From an uncultured Pseudomonadota bacterium (GTDB lineage: Bacteria; Myxococcota_A; Polyangia; HGW-17): 6,498 nucleotides of DNA. Below, piece after piece: positions 1-4,988 of the stretch. Every line of letters begins with the position of its first letter. Position 1 is the stretch's first letter. A program made the position numbers and the translations under genes. A model generated the notes under the pieces. That model did no database searches. It was given only the letters and a program-made list of their open reading frames with translations, and was not told where the DNA came from. The stretch spans positions 1 through 6,498 of the forward strand of contig CALKWH010000130.1 of assembly GCA_938004375.1 (NCBI GenBank), in the 5' to 3' direction.

Positions 1-45
1 CCACCGAGATCTACACTCTTTCCCTACACGACGCTCTTCCGATCT
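1..45 (+). other. Illumina sequencing adapter left in the assembly (artefact)
   Basis: These 45 bases match the 3' part of the Illumina universal P5/Read 1 adapter, ending in the familiar GCTCTTCCGATCT; only the first 13 bases of the 58-base oligonucleotide are missing. The match runs exactly to base 45 and genomic-looking, GC-rich sequence starts at base 46. On the minus strand this reads as adapter read-through at the end of a short-insert read that was not trimmed before assembly. It should be removed. It supplies a false C-terminal decapeptide (IGRASCRERV) and a false TAG stop (bases 13-11) to the minus-strand gene beside it. Confidence 0.98.
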
Positions 46-2080
46 GAGCCGGCGAAATCAACGACGCCAGCTTTCCGAGCTCCGCCTCCAGCGTCGCCGA
101 CCCCTGGAACCGCAGGCCGGCGGCGCGCAACTCGCCCAGGGTCCGGGTGATGAACTCGGCGTGGACGACGATCGCCTTGGTCAACTCGCCGCTGAGGGCC
201 TCCCGGAGTTCGCGCCGGGCCTCGGCATCGAGGTTCCGCCCCAGTATGCTCCGGTACTGCGCCAGAGCCGGCTCGGCGAGCTCGCGGTAGCGGCTCAGGG
301 GAGAGGGTCGTCCGTTCTCTTGGCGCAGCAGGCGCACCAGCGCGCCCACCCGACGGATCTGCCGACAGCGGCGATCGCCGGCCGTGCCGCAGGTCGCGGC
401 CTCCAGCCTCTCCAGAGGCCTCGTCGCACGCGTCGCCGCCTGCTCCAGCGCGGTGACCGACTGCAGGACCGAGGCCAGCTCGTCCAGCGACAGGGTGCGC
501 GGCGTCCGGCCCTCGGCAGGGGACGCCAGGGCGGTCAGCCGCTCACGCTTCTCCCGCTCGACGACCTCGAACAGGATCGCCAGGGCCTCGCGCAACCACA
601 CCCTGGGCTCCGGCTCCAGGAGCAGCACGCGGAAGCGGTCATACAACTTGCGGACCCCGGGGTCGTGGAAATCCTCCCACTGCACCACCTGGTCGAGCCG
701 GTCGAACACGTCCCGCTCGAGGACGTACTGCGGGTGCCGGCAGCCGAAGTCCTCCAGCGTGAAGTCCAGTTGGTCCACCCGGGCCTGCCGGGCCGCCCGG
801 CAGCCGGCCTCGTCCTTTCCGGCGCACGGGACCGGCCACTTCTCCTCGAGCACGCCCGCCGCCCACTCCATGGCCCCGAGGTAGGCGGCCAGGTATTTGC
901 GGTCCGATGCGGAGGGCTCCCGGAAGTCCCGGAAGACCGACCACTCCAGCACGGCGGGGCCGGCGCCCGTCTCCAGGGCCGTGATCATCAACGTCGTCGA
1001 CACCCACAGGACGCTGCCCAGCCCGCCCTCGGGTTCCAGGGTGTCCAGAGAGCGCTGCAGCGCTTCCCAGAGCCCCCGAAACGCATCGGGGCGCGGCACG
1101 CGCCCGGTGGCGGCGGTCTCGCGCAGGATCCCGACGACCACCTCCACGGCCGGCTGGAGCGCCACCGGCACGGCCTGCGCCTGGCGCGCGACGACGTAAT
1201 CGAGCGCGTCGGCCACCACCGCCGACTGGAGCACCTTCCGATCCTTGATGAGATCCAGCAGGGGCTCGTCGCGGAACCGCTTGCACAGGTGGGCCATCAC
1301 GCCGCGCTCCCGCAGCCGGTCGCAGGCGGCGATCACCTGGTCGCGGGCGATGTCCAGCGCCAGGGCCTTGGCCTTCGAGACGGCCAGGTCCGCGATGACC
1401 GTGAGCACCGCCGCCACCGCCACGTCGGCCATGGGCACCACGGAGCCCAGCCCGCGCAGGGGCCCCGCGCCCCCCCGGGGCCCCATGCCGAAACCGCCGG
1501 CTCCGGCCGACTGGACCCGCACCCCCTCATCCAGAGCGGACTCGAGGTTCTTCTCCAGGTCGACGGCGGCCGGCGCGTCGCTCCAGAAGTCCAGGTCCGT
1601 CATGTCGGCCTGGTAGGTCAACGCGTACCGCAGCAGCCGGTTCGTCCCATCTTCGACGCGGGCCACGAGGACCAGCGTGTCGTCAGCGAGTCCGCCGGCC
1701 TTTTCCCTGGACAGACAATACGTGCGACCCGCCTGCCCGGCCCCGGCAGGCGCCCCCGGCACCATCAGGTATGGACACACCAGCACCCGGCTCTTCACCG
1801 GTCGCGCGCCCGCCCCGGCCGGCGGGGTCGCCGAGGTCGGCGGGATCGGCGGGGTCGCCGGGGTCGGCGGGATCGGCTTCGGGGGCTCGGTCTTCGGCGC
1901 CTCCGGCTTCGGGGGCTCGGTCTTCGGCGCCTCCGGCTTCGGCGGCTCAACCTTGGGTGGAGTCCCCTCCCGGCGGAAGGGCTTGGCCCACGGCGGCGCC
2001 TGGGCCCAGACAGGCTCCGTCACCCCGTTTCCCCATATGAAGATGAAGGCCAGCACGGGGACGATCGCCTTGTACGTCAT
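46..2080 (-). CDS. Exported protein of unknown function with Pro-rich repeat stalk; C-terminus missing
   Basis: I do not recognise the family. The start at 2080 is preceded by AGGAG (2087-2091) with 6-base spacing. Residues 1-28 form a Sec signal peptide: one Lys, a hydrophobic core, and an AQA site suggesting cleavage after A28. Residues 29-88 are a Pro/Lys/Glu-rich stalk with two copies of PEAPKTEPPK (49-68) and two of IPPT[P/S]ATPP (70-87). The remainder, to residue 678, is mostly Leu/Ala/Glu/Arg-rich and probably helical; an Ala/Val-rich stretch near residues 216-245 may be a buried helix. Nine cysteines are visible, several as close pairs (e.g. CAGKDEAGC, CGTAGDRRC), which suits disulfides outside the cytoplasm. 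The reading frame is intact, but the true C-terminus is lost at the contig end. The gene is transcribed away from the protease gene. The stalk resembles spacers of envelope proteins such as TonB, but nothing else supports that identity. Gene reality is well supported; function is unknown. Confidence 0.83.
1821..1948 (-). repeat. Two adjoining short tandem repeats encoding the Pro-rich stalk
   Basis: A 30-base unit occurs twice without mismatch (1877-1906 and 1907-1936), followed by a 12-base near-copy (1937-1948). Directly next to it a 27-base unit occurs twice with one mismatch (1821-1847 and 1848-1874). Both unit lengths are multiples of three, so copy-number change would keep the frame. 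They encode PEAPKTEPPK x2 and IPPT[P/S]ATPP x2. The near-identity at DNA level points to recent duplication or slippage. Confidence 0.93.
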
Positions 2081-2132
2081 GGTTTTCTCCTGCTTCCGCT
2101 GAAGCCGCCCGCGGACGCGGACCGGGACCGAG

Positions 2133-2160
2133 CCTATAGTAGAAGTGTGACCCAGGTCAA
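2133..2160 (-). promoter_or_regulatory. Candidate sigma-70-type promoter for the minus-strand secreted protein
   Basis: Read on the minus strand, TTGACC (2160-2155) lies 16 bases upstream of TATAGG (2138-2133). This is a five-of-six match to the -35 consensus and four-of-six to the -10, in an otherwise GC-rich region where AT-rich boxes are rare. It would give a leader of roughly 45 bases before the AGGAG and the start at 2080. The assignment is by consensus only. Confidence 0.55.
2148..2159. promoter_or_regulatory. Small palindrome TGACC-CA-GGTCA, possible operator
   Basis: A 5-base inverted repeat with a 2-base centre overlaps the -35 box of the minus-strand promoter candidate. A dimeric repressor bound here would block that promoter. 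The arms are short enough for chance, and no regulator gene is visible in the window. Confidence 0.3.
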
Positions 2161-2194
2161 CCGGGTTGTGGCTCGGACGCCGCTCCAGGTTGAC
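2156..2194. repeat. Inverted repeat joining the two divergent -35 boxes
   Basis: GTCAACC (2156-2162) and GGTTGAC (2188-2194) are perfect 7-base inverted copies separated by 25 bases. Each arm contains most of a -35 hexamer for its own direction. The symmetry may simply reflect two similar promoters back to back, or may be a binding site shared by a regulator acting on both genes. Confidence 0.5.
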
Positions 2195-2218
2195 GTGACG
2201 CCGCTCACAGGCTATGAG
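2190..2218 (+). promoter_or_regulatory. Candidate sigma-70-type promoter for the C11 protease gene
   Basis: TTGACG (2190-2195) is followed after 17 bases by TATGAG (2213-2218): five-of-six and four-of-six matches to the -35 and -10 consensus with ideal spacing. The leader would be about 65 bases, ending in the AAAGGA ribosome binding site at 2279-2284. In-frame ATGs at 2214 and 2219 fall within or just after the -10 box, so they would not be translated from this promoter, which supports the start at 2291. The remaining leader (about 2225-2278) is GC-rich and shows no other recognised element. Confidence 0.52.
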
Positions 2219-2290
2219 ATGGATGCGTCCGTCCAGGGAGCCCTTCGGTTCCTCCTCCCGGGCGCCCACCCCCGCCCGAAAGGACGCCCC

Positions 2291-4933
2291 ATGACCCGCA
2301 CGCTCCTGGCCACGATGATGTTGATCCTCGCGCTCCCGCTGGTCCTCGCCGGCTGCGACGACGACAAGAAGAGCTCCATCCCGAAGACCTGCGAGGCGGA
2401 CACCTGCTCGGGGAACGGCGCCTGCGACGACGCCTCGGGCCGGGCCGTCTGCACCTGTGACGAGGGCCACACGGGCCAGGCCTGCGACGCCTGCACCGAG
2501 ACCCACCAGGACCACGACGGCGACGGCACCTGCGAGCCGACGTGCGCCACGGCCGGGTACGCCTGCTCGGGCCACGGCGCCTGCTCGGACGAATCCGGCA
2601 CGCCGGTCTGCGCCTGCGACCCCGGCACGCTCCAGACCGCTCCCGACACCTGCCTCGCCGGCGGCGACGGCAGCACCTGCGACGCCCCCCTGCTCGTCGA
2701 CTTCTCGACCACGGGCACCACCGGGAACACCGCGGGCGCCGGCGACGACACGCGCCCCGGCTGCACCGAGGCCACCCCCGGAAACGACCTGGTCTACGTC
2801 TTCTCGCTCAAGGGCACCCGGAGCGTCGTGTTCGAGACCGAGGGGTTCGACACCGTGATGTACCTGCGCTCGGCCTGCGGCGATCCGTCCACCGAGCTCG
2901 CCTGCGACGACGACAGCGGGCCGCGCCGCGCCTCGAGGATCGAGGCCGAGTTGCCCGCCGGGCTCTATTACCTCATCGTCGACGCGTACGGCGAGGACGG
3001 CGAATACACGCTGACCTGGAGCATCGACTGCGGCGAGGGCCTCGTCTACGACCCCGCCACCGGCGACTGCCTCGACGATCCCTGCGAGCCCAACCTGTGC
3101 GACCAGCCGCTGCGCCAGGCCTGCGTGCCGGTCCTGCCCGCCTCGTACGAGTGCACCTGCGATCCGGGCGCCGTGGTCGATCCGGGTGACCCGGAGGCCT
3201 GCATCCCGAACCCCGACGCCCAGGGAGAGAGCTGCCTCGACCCGATCGTCCTCGGAACCCCCGCGGGCTCCATCGAAGGCGACAACACGACCTCCACCGG
3301 CGAGCTCGAGGGCTCCTGCGGCGGCACCGGCCCCGACCGTGTCTACACCTTCACCGTGGCCGCGCGCTCGAAGGCGCTCTTCTCGGCCTCGGGCTATGAC
3401 ACCGTGCTGCACCTGCGCTCGGACTGCGGCGACGCTTACTCCGAGTTGGGCTGCAACGATGCCGGAAGCGCCTGGGAGGCCGAGGAGCTCGGGGCCGTCG
3501 TCGAAGCCGGCACCTACTACCTGGTCGTGGACACCTTCGACCGCACCGGCCAGTTCCGTCTGGACTGGTCGATCCACGCCGATCCCTGCGCCGACGAGGC
3601 GGCCGTGTGCCCCGGGGAGCCGGTGTGCGAGGCCTCCGCCGACTGGTCCTCCCACGCCTGCACCTGCCCCGCCGGCCAGGTGGTCTTCGGCGAGCTCTGC
3701 GTGGACGACCCCTGCGAGCCCAACCCCTGCGTCGCGCCGGGCCGCACCCGCTGCGAGGCCCAGTTGCCGTCGGATCACGTCTGCTCCTGCGAGCTCGGCT
3801 ACCTCGACGACGCCGGCGCCTGCGTGCCGGATCCCGCCGCCGCCGAATGGGCGGTGATCGTCTTCCTCAACGCCGACAACAACCTCGAGTCCTTCGGCAT
3901 CGAGGACGTCGACGAGATGATGACCGTGGGCTCCACCGAGCAGGTGGACATCGTGGCGCTGGTGGACCTCTACGCCGAGGCCGGCGGCGCCTCCCGGGTG
4001 CATCACATCGACGCGGGCGGCACCACGGTCGTGGACGACCTGGGCGAGGTGGACATGAGCGACTGGCGCGTGCTGCGCGACTTCGGCGTGTGGGCGGTCA
4101 CCCACTACCCCGCCCGGCACTACGCGCTCGTGCTGTGGGATCACGGCGCCGGCTGGCAGAAGTCCCTCGTGGGCGCGCCCCCCTCACTTTTGAAGGGTTT
4201 CTCCAACGACGACCACGGCGCCGCCGGCGAGATCCGCATCTCCAACGGCGACTACGCCCGCGCGCTGGCCGCGATCACCACGGCCGTGGGCCGCAAGCTC
4301 GACCTGGTGTCGTTCGACGCCTGCCTGATGGGCATGTGGGAGGTCGCCGAGGCCACCCACCCGTACGCCGACGTGCTGGCCGCCTCCTCCGAGACGATGC
4401 CCGGCACCGGCCTGCCCTACGGCGCGTGGCTGGCCCCCCTGGTGGCCGACCCCGGCATGACCGCGCCCGAGCTCGGCGTCGCCATGGCCGACGCCTACCA
4501 CGCCGACGCGACCGAGAACGCCACCTACGGCATCACCGACCTGGGCGCCTCGGACGCGCTCGCCGCCGCCGTGGACGCGCTCGCCGCCGCCCTGCTGGCC
4601 AACCCGTCCTTCTTCACCCAGGTCGAGCAGATCCGCGCCGCCACGCAGTGGTTCACCTACGAGGAGTACCTCGACCTGGCCGACTTCGCCGGGCGCCTGC
4701 TCCAGCTCTCCTCGGCCCCCCAGGCCGTCGCCCAGGCCGCCTCGGCGCTCCTCGACCAGCTCGACCTGTCCGTCGTCCACTTCGTGGCCCAGTCCGGCTA
4801 CCCCGGCTCCCACGGCCTCGCCATCTACCTGCCCGCCCGGGGCGCCGGCTTCGACCCCGCCTATCAGGATGTGGGCGCGGTGTGGAGCCAGCGCACCCGA
4901 TGGGATGAGTTCGTGGCCGCATTTACCAATTAA
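2291..4933 (+). CDS. Surface lipoprotein with EGF-like and PPC-like domains and a clostripain-family (C11) cysteine peptidase domain
   Basis: This gene encodes a complete 880-residue protein. The start has AAAGGA at 6-base spacing and begins a lipoprotein signal peptide with lipobox LAGC; Cys22 would be lipidated, followed by DDDKK. Six-Cys EGF-like modules occupy 34-65 and 85-121, with an acidic DHDGDG loop between. PPC-like beta domain 1 (about 130-246, with FDTVMYLRSACG and YYLIVDAYGEDGEYTLTW) is followed by an EGF-like segment (260-304). PPC-like domain 2 (about 315-428) is followed by two more Cys-rich modules (433-511). The catalytic domain spans 520-880. It opens with WAVIVFLNADNNLE, carries the His motif LVLWDHGAGW (His618) and the Cys motif SFDACLMGMWEVA (Cys678), then SSETMPGTGLPYG, all typical of family C11. 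Known C11 enzymes cleave after Arg or Lys, often after self-processing; specificity here is inferred. A lipid-anchored, disulfide-stiffened stalk would display the protease on the outer envelope. The next gene follows after 55 bases and may be co-transcribed. Confidence 0.95.
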   Translation: MTRTLLATMMLILALPLVLAGCDDDKKSSIPKTCEADTCSGNGACDDASGRAVCTCDEGHTGQACDACTETHQDHDGDGTCEPTCATAGYACSGHGACSDESGTPVCACDPGTLQTAPDTCLAGGDGSTCDAPLLVDFSTTGTTGNTAGAGDDTRPGCTEATPGNDLVYVFSLKGTRSVVFETEGFDTVMYLRSACGDPSTELACDDDSGPRRASRIEAELPAGLYYLIVDAYGEDGEYTLTWSIDCGEGLVYDPATGDCLDDPCEPNLCDQPLRQACVPVLPASYECTCDPGAVVDPGDPEACIPNPDAQGESCLDPIVLGTPAGSIEGDNTTSTGELEGSCGGTGPDRVYTFTVAARSKALFSASGYDTVLHLRSDCGDAYSELGCNDAGSAWEAEELGAVVEAGTYYLVVDTFDRTGQFRLDWSIHADPCADEAAVCPGEPVCEASADWSSHACTCPAGQVVFGELCVDDPCEPNPCVAPGRTRCEAQLPSDHVCSCELGYLDDAGACVPDPAAAEWAVIVFLNADNNLESFGIEDVDEMMTVGSTEQVDIVALVDLYAEAGGASRVHHIDAGGTTVVDDLGEVDMSDWRVLRDFGVWAVTHYPARHYALVLWDHGAGWQKSLVGAPPSLLKGFSNDDHGAAGEIRISNGDYARALAAITTAVGRKLDLVSFDACLMGMWEVAEATHPYADVLAASSETMPGTGLPYGAWLAPLVADPGMTAPELGVAMADAYHADATENATYGITDLGASDALAAAVDALAAALLANPSFFTQVEQIRAATQWFTYEEYLDLADFAGRLLQLSSAPQAVAQAASALLDQLDLSVVHFVAQSGYPGSHGLAIYLPARGAGFDPAYQDVGAVWSQRTRWDEFVAAFTN

Positions 4934-4942
4934 TCAAGCTGA

Positions 4943-4980
4943 CCTCCGGCGCTTTTCGTGTCATATTGATGCCCCGGAGG
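4943..4980 (+). promoter_or_regulatory. Possible hairpin covering the ribosome binding site of the repeat-protein gene
   Basis: CCTCCGG (4943-4949) is exactly complementary to CCGGAGG (4974-4980), with a 24-base AT-richer loop. The right arm contains the GGAGG Shine-Dalgarno sequence of the gene starting at 4989, so folding would hide it. A T-A and a G-C pair can be added outside the stem across a one-base bulge. No T-tract follows, so it is not a rho-independent terminator. The 7-base stem is perfect but short. Confidence 0.4.
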
Positions 4981-4988
4981 CATTCGCC

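Noticed and set aside
1820..2080. TonB-like identity for the minus-strand protein because of its Pro/Lys/Glu stalk
   Set aside because: TonB keeps an N-terminal membrane anchor and is much shorter. Here an AQA cleavage site is present and the visible C-terminal region has no TonB features.
2214..2221. In-frame ATG codons at 2214 and 2219 as alternative starts for the protease
   Set aside because: They lie in or next to the likely -10 box, have no ribosome binding site, and would add 24-26 residues before the signal peptide.
161..2290. Upstream in-frame extension of the protease gene with no stop codon
   Set aside because: It overlaps the minus-strand gene and is rich in Arg/Gln/Leu/Pro without domain signal. 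It would also bury the lipoprotein signal peptide that starts at 2291.
2081..4144. Minus-strand frame that stays open from 4144 through the protease gene into the start of the secreted protein
   Set aside because: It runs antisense to a well-supported protease gene. Its translation is low-complexity Gly/Ala/Val/Arg sequence without domains, as expected opposite GC-rich codons. The real start at 2080 has a ribosome binding site and signal peptide.
4943..4988. Rho-independent terminator between the protease and repeat-protein genes
   Set aside because: The hairpin is not followed by a T-run; its right arm is instead the ribosome binding site of the next gene.
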